The notes under the pieces: model-generated
Told to the model about the DNA's origin: nothing
What the model saw: the letters and a program-made list of their open reading frames with translations, nothing else
Databases searched by the model: none
Program-made: the position numbers and the translations under genes
Part shown: one piece after another, positions 9,165 to 18,037 of the stretch
Numbering within the stretch: the first letter of the stretch is position 1
How the letters are laid out: each line of letters starts with the position of its first letter
Source of the DNA: Mesorhizobium loti
GTDB lineage: Bacteria; Pseudomonadota; Alphaproteobacteria; Rhizobiales; Rhizobiaceae
Direction: 5' to 3'
Length of the DNA: 64,000 bases
Assembly: GCA_002356515.1 (NCBI GenBank)
Contig: AP017605.1
Coordinates: 4,349,001 to 4,413,000 of the forward strand

Positions 9165-10292
9165 ATGGAGACCTTCTTGGCTGAGCGGCGTTCCCCCTTC
9201 TACAGCAGCATCGTCGGGCTCGGCGCGGCCATGGGTCGGGTCGGCGGTGATTTCATCTCGGCCAAATACTACTCCGGCATCGCCGACGAGCACCTGAACA
9301 CCCGCGCAAATGTCGGCGTGCAGGATCTCAGCACCATGGGCAAGATGGACATTAAGGGGCCGGAAGCGGAAGCGCTGGTCAACCATGTCATCGTCAATGA
9401 TGCCGCGGCGATGAAACCGGGCCAGGTCCGCTATTCCACGGTCTGCCGCGAGGATGGCGGCATCATGGACGACCTCACCGTTTTCCGCCTGGCGCCTGAG
9501 CATTTCATGCTGGTGACCGGCTCGGTCAACCGGCTGAAGATGCTGCCCTGGCTGCAGCATCATGCCCAGGGGCGGAAAGCCTATGTCACCGACATCACCG
9601 CCGCCATTGCCTTCCCGACCATCCAGGGCCCGCGCTCGCGCGAACTGCTGAAGGCGATGATCGGCGATGCCGATCTCGACGGGTTGAAGCGCTGGGCGTT
9701 CACATCAGGCCATGTCAACGGCACCAGGGTCCTGATCTCGCGCACCGGTGTGACCGGCGAGCTCGGCTTCGAACTGTTCGTGCCGGCCGACGAGGCGGCC
9801 TCGGTCTGGGACGTGCTGATGCGGACAGGGGCGGACTTCGGCCTGAAACCCTATGGCGTGCTGGCGATGTTCACGCTTGGCCTGGAAAAGGCCTATCCGG
9901 CGCATGGCATCGACATGGACGAGACCCGCACGCCGTTCCATGTCGGTCTCGACCGTTGGATCAAGTTCGACAAGGGCGATTTCGTCGGCCGCGAGGCGCT
10001 GCTCAAAATCCGTGACAAGAGCCTCGACGAACGCTGGACCGGCTTGATCCTCGACGGCGACAAACCGGCCGCGACGGATGCGCGTGTGCTGGCCGATGGC
10101 GAGGATGCCGGCATCGTCACCTACAGCGACCACGGCTATTCCCTCGGCAAGGTGCTGGCGACCGCCCATCTGCGGCCGCCCTTCACGGCGATAGGCACAG
10201 AACTAAGCATCGATATTGACGGCGTGCCGACCCGCGCGGTGGTCGCGCCGATGCCGTTCTTCGATCCGGAGGGGGCGAGGTTGCGGGGCTAG
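9165..10292 (+). CDS. GcvT-like aminomethyltransferase (folate-binding) family protein
   Basis: 375 residues related to the glycine cleavage T protein and to the C-terminal folate half of dimethylglycine and sarcosine dehydrogenases. Motifs: DLSTMGKMDIKGPEAEALVN (near 55), PTIQGPRSRELL, RTGVTGELGFELFVP and GLDRWIKFDKGDFVGREALL. Such proteins transfer a one-carbon unit to tetrahydrofolate. No glycine-cleavage partner (gcvH or gcvP) lies nearby, so this is likely a specialised paralogue acting on an N-methyl compound, which would suit the neighbouring HyuA/B pair. The frame continues upstream but the family start is near METFLAERRSPFYSS. Confidence 0.83.
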   Translation: METFLAERRSPFYSSIVGLGAAMGRVGGDFISAKYYSGIADEHLNTRANVGVQDLSTMGKMDIKGPEAEALVNHVIVNDAAAMKPGQVRYSTVCREDGGIMDDLTVFRLAPEHFMLVTGSVNRLKMLPWLQHHAQGRKAYVTDITAAIAFPTIQGPRSRELLKAMIGDADLDGLKRWAFTSGHVNGTRVLISRTGVTGELGFELFVPADEAASVWDVLMRTGADFGLKPYGVLAMFTLGLEKAYPAHGIDMDETRTPFHVGLDRWIKFDKGDFVGREALLKIRDKSLDERWTGLILDGDKPAATDARVLADGEDAGIVTYSDHGYSLGKVLATAHLRPPFTAIGTELSIDIDGVPTRAVVAPMPFFDPEGARLRG

Positions 10293-10350
10293 CTTGGCTT
10301 GCCGGGAAATCGTTTTGGCCTCGCCTCCGAGCTTATGATAAGATCTCCCA

Positions 10351-10557
10351 ATGAAGTCTCCGAGTTCAAGAATCGTCCGTTCCGCCAAGACAGGCCAGTT
10401 CGTTCTGACGAGCGTGCGCGGTGAGAAAATCAGCGCTGTGGAAGGCATGAAGCTGTCTCCCCGCATGGGTGAAATACTTAGCCAGGGCGTGCGGCGCGGA
10501 CTGTCCGGGGATGAGCGACGCTCGCTCATCAAGGAAGAAGTTCGCAAAAAGAAATAG
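10351..10557 (+). CDS. VbhA-like antitoxin of a Fic toxin-antitoxin pair
   Basis: 68 residues, three bases upstream of the fic gene. The first half (RSAKTGQFV) is a short motif common in small rhizobial proteins. The second half (ISAVEGMKLSPRMGEIL, then GLSGDERRSLIKEE) aligns by eye with the helical VbhA antitoxin. In VbhA the inhibitory motif is [S/T]xxxE[G/N]. Here Glu31-Gly32 are kept but the position four before Glu is Ile27 (Ser28 is one residue closer). A second partial match is Ser21xxxGlu25-Lys26. It presumably binds the Fic active site and blocks AMPylation. Confidence 0.75.
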   Translation: MKSPSSRIVRSAKTGQFVLTSVRGEKISAVEGMKLSPRMGEILSQGVRRGLSGDERRSLIKEEVRKKK

Positions 10558-10560
10558 ACA

Positions 10561-11136
10561 TTGGTCTACGCCGCCGAGTTCGATCCGCTCTGCTATCCCG
10601 GCACGACGGTGCTCATCAATCTGCTGGACGTCCACGACCAGGCCGAACTTGATGAGGTCGAGCTCGCCCTGTTCTTGACTCGCGCCGATGAGCCTCTTCC
10701 GGCAGGCGAACTCGACTACGTTCACTACCTCAGCCTGCATCGGCACTTGTTCCAAGATGTATATGGCTGGGCGGGTCAGGCGCGCACGATCCGCATCGGC
10801 AAGGCCGGCAGTTGGTTCTGTTATCCCGAACACATAGCCAGTGAGATGGCGCGGGTGTTCCGCGAACTCGGCAACCCCGACCACCTGGCTGATCTTGACA
10901 GAGTCAGCTTTGCGAAGCATCTGGCGCACATCATCGCCGAGATCAATGCCGTTCACCCATTTCGTGAGGGTAATGGCCGTACCCAGCTCACATTCCTTGC
11001 CATGCTCGCCGAGCACGCAGGCTTCACGTTCAACGCCGATATCCTCGACCGTGACCGGGTGATCCAGGCCATGATTGACAGTTTCAGTGGGTCCGAAGCA
11101 CCACTACAGGCTCTCATCGAAGACATCATCGCCTAG
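10561..11136 (+). CDS. Fic-domain AMPylating toxin
   Basis: 191 residues, a single Fic domain starting at TTG (no in-frame ATG fits better). The active-site loop is HPFREGNGR at residues 132-140, with the catalytic His, acidic residue and phosphate-binding GNGR in place. The canonical motif ends GNGRxxR, but here the last position is Leu143 (GNGRTQL). In known Fic proteins that second Arg pairs with the inhibitory Glu and helps place the ATP gamma-phosphate. The family AMPylates target proteins such as gyrase and topoisomerase IV. It is encoded directly after its antitoxin, forming a two-gene module between metabolic operons. Confidence 0.87.
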   Translation: MVYAAEFDPLCYPGTTVLINLLDVHDQAELDEVELALFLTRADEPLPAGELDYVHYLSLHRHLFQDVYGWAGQARTIRIGKAGSWFCYPEHIASEMARVFRELGNPDHLADLDRVSFAKHLAHIIAEINAVHPFREGNGRTQLTFLAMLAEHAGFTFNADILDRDRVIQAMIDSFSGSEAPLQALIEDIIA

Positions 11137-11148
11137 CTCGCCGGCTCA

Positions 11149-11811
11149 TCACCCCCGCCGGTCCAGCCGCGCCACCAGACGATCCCCCACCCACTGGATG
11201 CCACAGACCAGGACGATCAGCACGATAACCACCGCCACCATCACCGAGGTCTCGAAGCGCTGATAGCCGTAGCGGATGGCGAGGTCGCCCAAGCCACCGG
11301 CACCGATCGCGCCGGCCATGGCCGAGGCGCCGATCAGCGTCACCAGCGTCACCGTGAAGCCGGCGACGATGCCGGGCAGCGCCTCGGGCACCAGAACCTC
11401 GCGGATGATCGTCCAGCGGTTGCCGCCCATGGCCCGCGCCGCCTCGATCAGGCCGTGGTCGACCTCGCGCAGCGACACTTCGGCGATGCGCGCATAATAG
11501 GGCGTGGCGGCGATCGATAGCGGCACGATGGCGGCCCAGGTGCCGATCGAGGTGCCGACGATCAGCCGCGTCAGCGGAATCAGCGCCACAAGCAGGATGA
11601 TGAACGGCACCGAACGGAAACCGTTGATGATGGCGCCGAGCACGCGGTTCACCCACAGGCTTTCGGCGATGCCGCCGCGTTCGGTTGATATCAAGGCCAG
11701 CCCAAGCGGCAGGCCGAAAACCAGCGAGATGAGGCCGGAGGCGGCCGTCATCAGCACCGTCTCCCAGATCGACCGCAGCAGAAGCTCAAACAGGATTGGC
11801 GACATGACCAA
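11149..11811 (-). CDS. metI: Methionine ABC transporter permease MetI
   Basis: About 220 residues with five or six membrane helices. The permease-type motif EAARAMGGNRWTIIREVLVPEALPG contacts the ATPase. It overlaps the end of metN by 26 bases (20 if the second ATG, MSPILFELLL, is used), as expected for a coupled metN-metI pair. The complex imports D- and L-methionine across the inner membrane. Confidence 0.93.
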   Translation of the reverse strand: MVMSPILFELLLRSIWETVLMTAASGLISLVFGLPLGLALISTERGGIAESLWVNRVLGAIINGFRSVPFIILLVALIPLTRLIVGTSIGTWAAIVPLSIAATPYYARIAEVSLREVDHGLIEAARAMGGNRWTIIREVLVPEALPGIVAGFTVTLVTLIGASAMAGAIGAGGLGDLAIRYGYQRFETSVMVAVVIVLIVLVCGIQWVGDRLVARLDRRG

Positions 11812-12883
11812 GCACCTCCACCCGCGCCTGGCGGGCCTTCAGGAATGTGATGACGGCAGCAAGGTGGCTTGCATCGCTGCCGGGAACGGACAGAAACAGC
11901 GTGCCGACCGGCTGCTGCTGGATATGGTCGATGCCGCCATGGACGAGGCGAAAGGCGCCCGGAACAGAAGTGGCAAGGTCGGACAGCAGCGGGCCGCTTG
12001 CCGCTTCACCCGCCACGTCCACGCGCAGGATCGTCTCGGCGCCGGAAGCCGGCAGCAGCCGCGCCGCCAGCTCGGCCGGCAGTTGCGGCCGGATGGCGCC
12101 GAGCAGGCTTTTGGTGATATCCGATTGCGGATCGGCGAACACCGACCAGACCGGCCCTTGCTCGACGATGCGCCCGGCATCGATCACCGCCACGCGGTCG
12201 GCGATCGAGCGGATCACCTCCATCTCATGCGTGATCAAAAGGATGGTCAGGCCAAGCTGCCGGTTGATGTCTTTCAACAGCGCCAGAATCGAGCGCGTCG
12301 TCTCAGGATCGAGCGCCGAGGTCGCTTCGTCCGACAGAAGCAGCGCCGGCCGCGCGGCAAGCGCCCGTGCGATGCCGACGCGCTGCTTCTGGCCGCCGGA
12401 CAGCGAAGCCGGATAGGCCTTGGCTTTCTCCGACAGGCCGACCAGCTCGAGCAGCTCTGCCGCCCGCGCCAGACGCTCGGCCTTCGGGCGGCCCTCGATC
12501 TTCAGCGGCAGCGCCACATTCTCCTCGACCGTCTTGGCCGACAGCAGGTTGAAATGCTGGAAGATCATGCCGATGCGCCGCCGCAACGGCTGCAGGTCGC
12601 GCTCGCCGAGCCGGCTGATCTCGCGGCCCTCGATGAACACTTCGCCGGAATCCGGCCGCTCCAGCCCATTCAGGCAGCGGATCAGCGTCGACTTGCCGGC
12701 CCCGCTGCGGCCGATAATGCCGAGAATCTCACCCTTGCGCACCGTCAGCGAGATGCCGTCGATCGCCGGCGTGGCGCCAAAGCGGCGCCTCAGGTCGACG
12801 AGGCGCACCACGTCCTGCGACGCGTCGGGCCGGGCGTGGGTCGGATCGGCGATCTCCTGGGATGCCGTTATATGCTGGTTCAT
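11786..12883 (-). CDS. metN: Methionine ABC transporter ATP-binding protein MetN
   Basis: 365 residues from the ATG preceded by AGGGAACCGC (MNQHITASQE). Walker A is GRSGAGKST, the signature LSGGQKQRVGIARAL, and Walker B LLLSDEATSALDPET. The C-terminal 90 or so residues form the NIL/ACT-like domain that binds methionine and inhibits transport when the pool is full. The frame extends 29 codons further upstream, into the gap before metQ, without family similarity. It lies between metQ and metI on the minus strand. Confidence 0.93.
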   Translation of the reverse strand: MNQHITASQEIADPTHARPDASQDVVRLVDLRRRFGATPAIDGISLTVRKGEILGIIGRSGAGKSTLIRCLNGLERPDSGEVFIEGREISRLGERDLQPLRRRIGMIFQHFNLLSAKTVEENVALPLKIEGRPKAERLARAAELLELVGLSEKAKAYPASLSGGQKQRVGIARALAARPALLLSDEATSALDPETTRSILALLKDINRQLGLTILLITHEMEVIRSIADRVAVIDAGRIVEQGPVWSVFADPQSDITKSLLGAIRPQLPAELAARLLPASGAETILRVDVAGEAASGPLLSDLATSVPGAFRLVHGGIDHIQQQPVGTLFLSVPGSDASHLAAVITFLKARQARVEVLGHVANPV

Positions 12884-12966
12884 GCGGTTCCCTATTCTCG
12901 CCATCGCAAGACGCAATTGCGGCCCGCGCTCAGGCGCGGACCGCATTTGCTCTCGATCCGGTCGGA

Positions 12967-13821
12967 TCAATAAGCGCTGAGCCCGGTGCCCTTGTAGACC
13001 TTGTCGAACTCGGCCTTCACCGCGTCGTTCTGGTACGAAGCCACCAGCGTCTTCACCCAGGCTTCGTTCTCATTGCCGACTTTCACCGCGATGAAGTTGC
13101 GGTAAGGATTGTCTGCGATCGGCTCCTGCGCGATGCGGTTGTCCGGCGTCAGGCCGCTTTTCAGTGCCCAGTCGGTGTTGACCACGGCGGCGTCGAGATC
13201 CTCGACCGAGCGGCCGACGATGCCGGCGTCGAGTTCCTTGATCTCGACCTTTTTCGGATTTTCCGCGATGTCGGCGGTGGTGGCGAGAATGCCGGTGCCG
13301 TCCTTCAGCTTGATCACGCCTTCGTTCTGCAGCACGCGCAGCGCCCGGCCTTCATTGGAAGGGTCGTTCGGTACGCCGATCACTGCACCTTCCGGCAGGT
13401 CGGCGACCTTCGTGTACTTCTTGGAGTAGAGGCCGATCGGCCAGACGCCGGTATAGCCGACACGCACGATGTGGTAGCCTTGAGTCTTGATCTGGTTGTC
13501 GAGATAGGGCTGGTGCTGGAAGGCGTTGGCGTCGATCTCGCCGCGCTCGAGCGCCTCGTTGGGCTGGGTGTAGTCGTTGAACACCACGGTCTCGATGGTC
13601 AGGCCCTTTTCGGCAGCCTGGGCGACCACGACGCGCCAGACATCCTCGTCCTCGCCGCTGATGATGCCGACTTTGATCGCCTTCTTGTCCTCGGCGAAGG
13701 ACGCATGCGGCGCCATCAGGCTGCCGACCGCGACCGCCGATGCGAACAACAGAGCAAGGCCGCTGCGCCGGTTGATGGTTGACCAAAGGGAAGAGGGCAA
13801 AGTGTTGTTGACGTCGGACAT
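12967..13821 (-). CDS. metQ: Methionine-binding protein MetQ (NlpA family)
   Basis: 284 residues. An N-terminal export signal has its hydrophobic core at SGLALLFASAVAVGSLM and a likely cleavage after SFA. There is no lipobox Cys, so it is a soluble periplasmic protein. NLPA-family motifs: IKVGIISGEDEDVW, NDYTQPNEALERGEIDANAFQHQPYL (broken here for length) and VIGVPNDPSNEGRALRVL. First gene of metQ-metN-metI. I looked for a SAM-II riboswitch in the 250-base leader and saw none. Confidence 0.92.
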   Translation of the reverse strand: MSDVNNTLPSSLWSTINRRSGLALLFASAVAVGSLMAPHASFAEDKKAIKVGIISGEDEDVWRVVVAQAAEKGLTIETVVFNDYTQPNEALERGEIDANAFQHQPYLDNQIKTQGYHIVRVGYTGVWPIGLYSKKYTKVADLPEGAVIGVPNDPSNEGRALRVLQNEGVIKLKDGTGILATTADIAENPKKVEIKELDAGIVGRSVEDLDAAVVNTDWALKSGLTPDNRIAQEPIADNPYRNFIAVKVGNENEAWVKTLVASYQNDAVKAEFDKVYKGTGLSAY

Positions 13822-14075
13822 GTCTGAATCTCTGCGGTTGTGAAGTCATGGCAGCAAGGCGGATTGCCTAGGCTTGGACACATCGTCAGAAATTCTATCG
13901 ATTTTATCAAAGAACGTGTTTCGCCTTTGTCCTCGATGCCGGGAATATTCTCTCAAAAATTCCAAGACATGGAGCACAAGACGGCACCGGACTGACCGCA
14001 GCGGCGCTGCGCTGCGATCCGGTCGCCTTGGACGGGAAGATCAGATTCGGCTGGAGCCCGACACTGCTGCCGGTC

Positions 14076-15563
14076 TCAAAGCGCGATCCAGGCGGTCTTC
14101 AATTCGAGATATTTCTCCAGCGCGTGCAGCGACTTGTCGCGGCCGAAGCCGGACTGCTTGACGCCGCCGAGCGGCACGGTGATGTCGGCGCCGCCATAGG
14201 TGTTGACGTGGACGACGCCGGCATGGATGGCGCGCACCATGCGGTGCGCCGTGGACAGGTTTGATGTCCACACCGCCGAGGCCAGACCGTAGACGGTCGA
14301 ATTGGCAAGCCGCACGGCCTCTTCCTCGGTGTCGAAGCGCATGACGCCAAGCACCGGCCCGAACACCTCCTCGCGCGCAAGCTGCATATCCTGCGTCACA
14401 TTCTCGAAGATCGTCGCCGCCATGTAGCTGCCGCCGGTCTCGGCCAGGATCCGCTCGCCGCCGGTGACCAGCCTTGCGCCTTCTTCCCTTGCCTTGGTGA
14501 CGAAGCCAAGATTCTTGTCGAGCTGCTCGGCGCTCGACACCGCGCCGATATCGCTTGAGAGATCGAGCGGATCGCCAACCCTGAGCCGCGTCGTTGCCGA
14601 AAGCAGTTCCTCCATGAAGCGGTCATAGACCGACGATTGCACAAGCAGGCGCGAGCCGGCGACGCAGACCTGGCCGGAATTGCGGAAAATGCCATTGGCC
14701 GAGACGACCGCGGCCTGCTTCAAATCAGGCGCATCGGCAAAGACGATGTTGGGCGACTTGCCGCCGAGTTCGAGGAAGACGCGCTTCAAATTGGAACGGG
14801 CGGAATAGTCGAGCAGCCGGCGGCCAACCGGTCCCGAACCGGTGAAGGCAATGGCGTCGACATCCATATGCAGGCCAAGCGCTTCGCCAGTGACCGCGCC
14901 ACGGCCGGTCACGACATTGAGCACGCCGGCGGGCAGGCCGGCCTCGGCAGCCAGCTCCGCCAGCCGCAGCAGCGTCAGCGAGGCGATCTCCGGCGGCTTG
15001 ACCACCACACAATTGCCGGCGGCAAGGGCGGGCGCGATCTTCCAGGCGCCGATCATCAGCGGGAAATTCCACGGCACGATGACGCCGACGACGCCAAGCG
15101 GCTCCTTGTGGATCAGCCCCAGCACGTTCTCGGCCGTCGGCGCGATCTCGCCATAGACCTTGTCGATCGCCTCGGCGTAGTAGCGGATGGTGCCGGCGGC
15201 CGACAGCGGCTCGGCCTTATAGGCCATGCCGATCTCGGTGCCGTTGTCGCGCACGCCAAGCACCGCCAACTCGTCGACATGCTTCTCGATCAGCTCGGCG
15301 AGCTTTGTCAGCACCTTCTTGCGGAAGGCGGGTGCGGCGCGCGACCACGAACCTTTCTCGAACGCCTTGCGCGCCGATGTCACCGCGCGGTCGACATCAC
15401 TGGCATTGCCGTCGGCGATGCTGGCGAAGGCACGACCGTCGATCGGCGAAATGACAGGCAATGTCGCGCCGCTCGTTCCCTGGGATTGTGCGCCATCGAT
15501 GAACAGGCCGCGCGCCCCGATTTCTATGTTGCGCAGGGTGTTGATAGCATTCTGGCTGATCAT
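14076..15563 (-). CDS. NAD-dependent aldehyde dehydrogenase (AldH/PuuC-like)
   Basis: 495 residues, the normal ALDH length. It oxidises an aldehyde, probably an amino-aldehyde, to the acid. Motifs: VIVPWNFPLMIGAWK (near 155), GSGPVGRRLL, the base Glu266 in FLELGGKSP, and catalytic Cys300 in NSGQVCVAGSRLL. It is co-directional with the upstream APC permease, and the divergent IclR/aminotransferase/kinase operon suggests it takes the semialdehyde made there. gamma-Aminobutyraldehyde or 2-aminoadipate semialdehyde are both possible substrates. Confidence 0.9.
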   Translation of the reverse strand: MISQNAINTLRNIEIGARGLFIDGAQSQGTSGATLPVISPIDGRAFASIADGNASDVDRAVTSARKAFEKGSWSRAAPAFRKKVLTKLAELIEKHVDELAVLGVRDNGTEIGMAYKAEPLSAAGTIRYYAEAIDKVYGEIAPTAENVLGLIHKEPLGVVGVIVPWNFPLMIGAWKIAPALAAGNCVVVKPPEIASLTLLRLAELAAEAGLPAGVLNVVTGRGAVTGEALGLHMDVDAIAFTGSGPVGRRLLDYSARSNLKRVFLELGGKSPNIVFADAPDLKQAAVVSANGIFRNSGQVCVAGSRLLVQSSVYDRFMEELLSATTRLRVGDPLDLSSDIGAVSSAEQLDKNLGFVTKAREEGARLVTGGERILAETGGSYMAATIFENVTQDMQLAREEVFGPVLGVMRFDTEEEAVRLANSTVYGLASAVWTSNLSTAHRMVRAIHAGVVHVNTYGGADITVPLGGVKQSGFGRDKSLHALEKYLELKTAWIAL

Positions 15564-15641
15564 AATTGTCTCGCTTGAGGTAAATGGATTGCAGGGCAGC
15601 GTGTTGCGCCGCCCTGCGTCGGTCTCGATACGATGTTTCGC

Positions 15642-17090
15642 TCAATCCTTCAGCGGCAGGCCGAGGCTCTCGAAGGCGACCGGGTCGCGGCCCCGCAAGG
15701 CGCCGGCCAGCAGCAGCCCGACCACCGCGGCGATCAGCACCAGACCCGGCAGGAACACGCCGAGGAAGCCGCCGGCCCCCGACAGGCTGCCGAAATTGAT
15801 GACGATCAGGTAGATGATGACGACGAAGGCGATGAAGGTCAGCCCGGGCAGGATGGTGGTCTTCACCGCGTTTTCCTGGCTGGACGGGTTGGCGCGGAAA
15901 TACATCACCACGGCAAGCGAGGCGACCGCCATCATGACGATGACGCCGAGCGTCGCGACATTGGTCAGCCAGGAGAACAGCGCCAGCACCGGATCGAGGC
16001 CGAGCACGGCGAACAGCCCGACGACGACAGCCGCCAGCACGCTCTGGATCACCGAGGCGACATGCGGGCTCTGATGCGCCGAATGCGTCACGCCGATCGA
16101 CTGCGGCAAAAGCTTCTCGCGACCCGAGACATAGATGTAGCGCGCGACCGCATTGTGGAAGGCCAGCACGCCGGCAAACAGGCTCGACACGAACAGGATG
16201 CTCATGGCATGCGTGAGCAGCGTTCCGGCATAGCGGTCGGACAGGCCGAACAGGAAGGTCGTCGGATCCTGCAGGCCCTGCAGCGCCGGCAGCAACTTCT
16301 CGACGCCGGCGCCAACCGCCATCAGCCAGGCGGTGACCATGTAGAAGATGCCGATCAAAAGCACCGAGAAATAGGTGGCGCGCGGAATGGTCACCTTCGG
16401 GTCGCGGGCTTCCTCGGCATAGATCGTCGTCGCCTCGAAGCCGATGAAGGCGGCGAAGCAGAACAGGATGGCGATGGCCGGCGCGCCCGACGTAATCTGG
16501 CTCCAGCTGAACGGCGCGGCCGACAGGCCGCTGTCGCCGCCGGTCTTGAGGATCGTCAGATCGAGGATCAGTACCACGGCATATTCGCACAGAACCAGCA
16601 CCGTCAGGATCTTGGCCGACAGGTCGACCTGGCGGTAGCCGAGCACGGCGACAATGGCGATGGCGGTGAAGCTCCACACCCACCAGGGCAGGTTGATGCC
16701 CCAGCCGGCGAACAGCCCCGATGTGGCCGCACCCAGCAGACCCATGACGCCGATCTGCATGGCATTGTAGGACAGGATGGCGATCAGCGCCGTGGCGCCG
16801 CCCGCGAGACCGCCGAGGCCGCGCGCGGCGTAGGCATAGAAGGCGCCGGCATTGCCGACATGGCGCGACATGGCGACATAGCCGACCGCGAACAAAAGCA
16901 GCAGCACCGTCACGATCAGATATGTGCCGGCAAAGCCGGCGCCATTGCCCATCAGCATGCCGAGCGGCGTGCCGCCTGCGACCGCCGTAAGGGGTGCCGC
17001 CGCCGAGATCACCATGAAGGTGATGGCGCCGACACCTAGACTGTTCTTGCGCAGCCTGTTGGCCGGCGCCTGTTCCGAAACTGCTGACAT
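15642..17090 (-). CDS. APC-superfamily amino acid/amine permease
   Basis: 482 residues from the ATG preceded by AGGAGGGACC, an excellent ribosome binding site (MSAVSEQAPANRL). About 12 membrane helices. The N-terminal signature GAITFMVISAAAPLTAVAGG is typical of the APC family. It would bring in the amine or amino acid that the surrounding genes degrade. It lies upstream of the aldehyde dehydrogenase and divergent from the IclR regulator, with the shared promoter region carrying two palindromes. Confidence 0.9.
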   Translation of the reverse strand: MSAVSEQAPANRLRKNSLGVGAITFMVISAAAPLTAVAGGTPLGMLMGNGAGFAGTYLIVTVLLLLFAVGYVAMSRHVGNAGAFYAYAARGLGGLAGGATALIAILSYNAMQIGVMGLLGAATSGLFAGWGINLPWWVWSFTAIAIVAVLGYRQVDLSAKILTVLVLCEYAVVLILDLTILKTGGDSGLSAAPFSWSQITSGAPAIAILFCFAAFIGFEATTIYAEEARDPKVTIPRATYFSVLLIGIFYMVTAWLMAVGAGVEKLLPALQGLQDPTTFLFGLSDRYAGTLLTHAMSILFVSSLFAGVLAFHNAVARYIYVSGREKLLPQSIGVTHSAHQSPHVASVIQSVLAAVVVGLFAVLGLDPVLALFSWLTNVATLGVIVMMAVASLAVVMYFRANPSSQENAVKTTILPGLTFIAFVVIIYLIVINFGSLSGAGGFLGVFLPGLVLIAAVVGLLLAGALRGRDPVAFESLGLPLKD

Positions 17091-17101
17091 TGGTCCCTCC
17101 T

Positions 17102-17111
17102 GTTTGCAAAC
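17102..17111. promoter_or_regulatory. Palindrome GTTTGCAAAC in the permease leader
   Basis: Perfect 10-base palindrome 12 bases upstream of the permease start. A related copy, CTTGCAAAC, occurs about 85 bases upstream. These could be half-sites for the local IclR regulator or another factor. Inference from symmetry only. Confidence 0.4.
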
Positions 17112-17161
17112 CGGGAGTCGGTCCGCCGGCCGCTTGGCCTGTCCCATACGCTCTGGATGTC

Positions 17162-17178
17162 GGTTCATTATTTGAACC
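17162..17178. promoter_or_regulatory. Candidate IclR operator (GGTTCA-N5-TGAACC)
   Basis: Perfect 6-base inverted repeat with a 5-base AT spacer, midway in the region between the divergent permease and IclR-regulator genes. Size, symmetry and position suit an IclR-family dimer site controlling both directions. Confidence 0.55.
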
Positions 17179-17266
17179 CTTATTTTGAATATAGACTTGC
17201 AAACAAAGCGGCTTCCTGTCAAGTTAATTCACACGTTAATTGATTGGCCCGTGCTTGGAGGCAAAT

Positions 17267-18037
17267 GTGGGTACGGTCGGCAAGGCGATTTCACTTCTGG
17301 AGCTTTTCACCGTGGCTGAGCCCGAACCCGGGCTGACCGATCTGGCGCGCCGGTCGGGCTTCGACAAGGCGACGACGCGGCGGCTGCTGGTGGCCCTGAC
17401 CGGCCATGGCTTCGTCGAGCAGGACGCCGGCACGCGGCATTATCGGCTTGGCGCCGGCCTGTCGCGGCTGGCGCGCATCCGCGAGGCGCGCTTCCCCTTC
17501 CTGCAGACCGCGGTGCCGCTGGTGCGAGATCTGGCAAGTGCTACGGCCGAGACCGTGCATCTGTCGGAATTCGGCACCGACAGGCTGGTCACTGTCCATG
17601 TCGAGCATCCCGCCTGGGCGAACCGCGTCAACATCGACATCGGCCAGCTGCTGCCGCTGCATTCGACTGCGTCGGGCATCGCCTATCTGGCTTTCGCTGG
17701 GGATGAGGCCGTCAAGGCATGTCTGGCGGGTCCGCTCGAAGCCTTCACGGCGCATACGCTGATCGATCCCGCCGCCATCTCGCGCTCCATGGCCGAGGCG
17801 CGCGAGCGCGGCTATTCGATCTGCGACCAGGGCCTGGAAGAAGGCGTCATATCCGTCGCGGCGGCGATCCTGGCGGCGGACGGTTTCGCGCTCGGCACCA
17901 TTGCGGTGGCGGCGCCGAAGGCCAGGACGACGACGGCCGACATCACGCAACGGGGACTTGCGGTCATGCAAGCGGCACGGGAGATTTCGATGCGCCTCAA
18001 TGGCGAGAACCTGCAAACCCTGAGGAGGCAGGCCTGA
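17267..18037 (+). CDS. IclR-family transcriptional regulator
   Basis: 256 residues from the GTG at 17267, which has GGAGG at 17257-17261 with ideal spacing; in-frame TTG codons further upstream are less likely. The N-terminal winged helix (LTDLARRSGFDKATTRRLLVAL) is followed by the IclR effector domain (HSTASGIAYLAF, GYSICDQGLEEGVISVAAAI). It should sense a metabolite of this pathway and control the divergent permease/ALDH genes and its own operon. Its stop overlaps the next start (TGATG). Confidence 0.92.
   Translation: MGTVGKAISLLELFTVAEPEPGLTDLARRSGFDKATTRRLLVALTGHGFVEQDAGTRHYRLGAGLSRLARIREARFPFLQTAVPLVRDLASATAETVHLSEFGTDRLVTVHVEHPAWANRVNIDIGQLLPLHSTASGIAYLAFAGDEAVKACLAGPLEAFTAHTLIDPAAISRSMAEARERGYSICDQGLEEGVISVAAAILAADGFALGTIAVAAPKARTTTADITQRGLAVMQAAREISMRLNGENLQTLRRQA

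Noticed and set aside
13822..14075. SAM-II or other riboswitch upstream of metQ
   Set aside because: No sequence resembling the conserved SAM-II pseudoknot core was found in the leader; no other known riboswitch pattern was visible.
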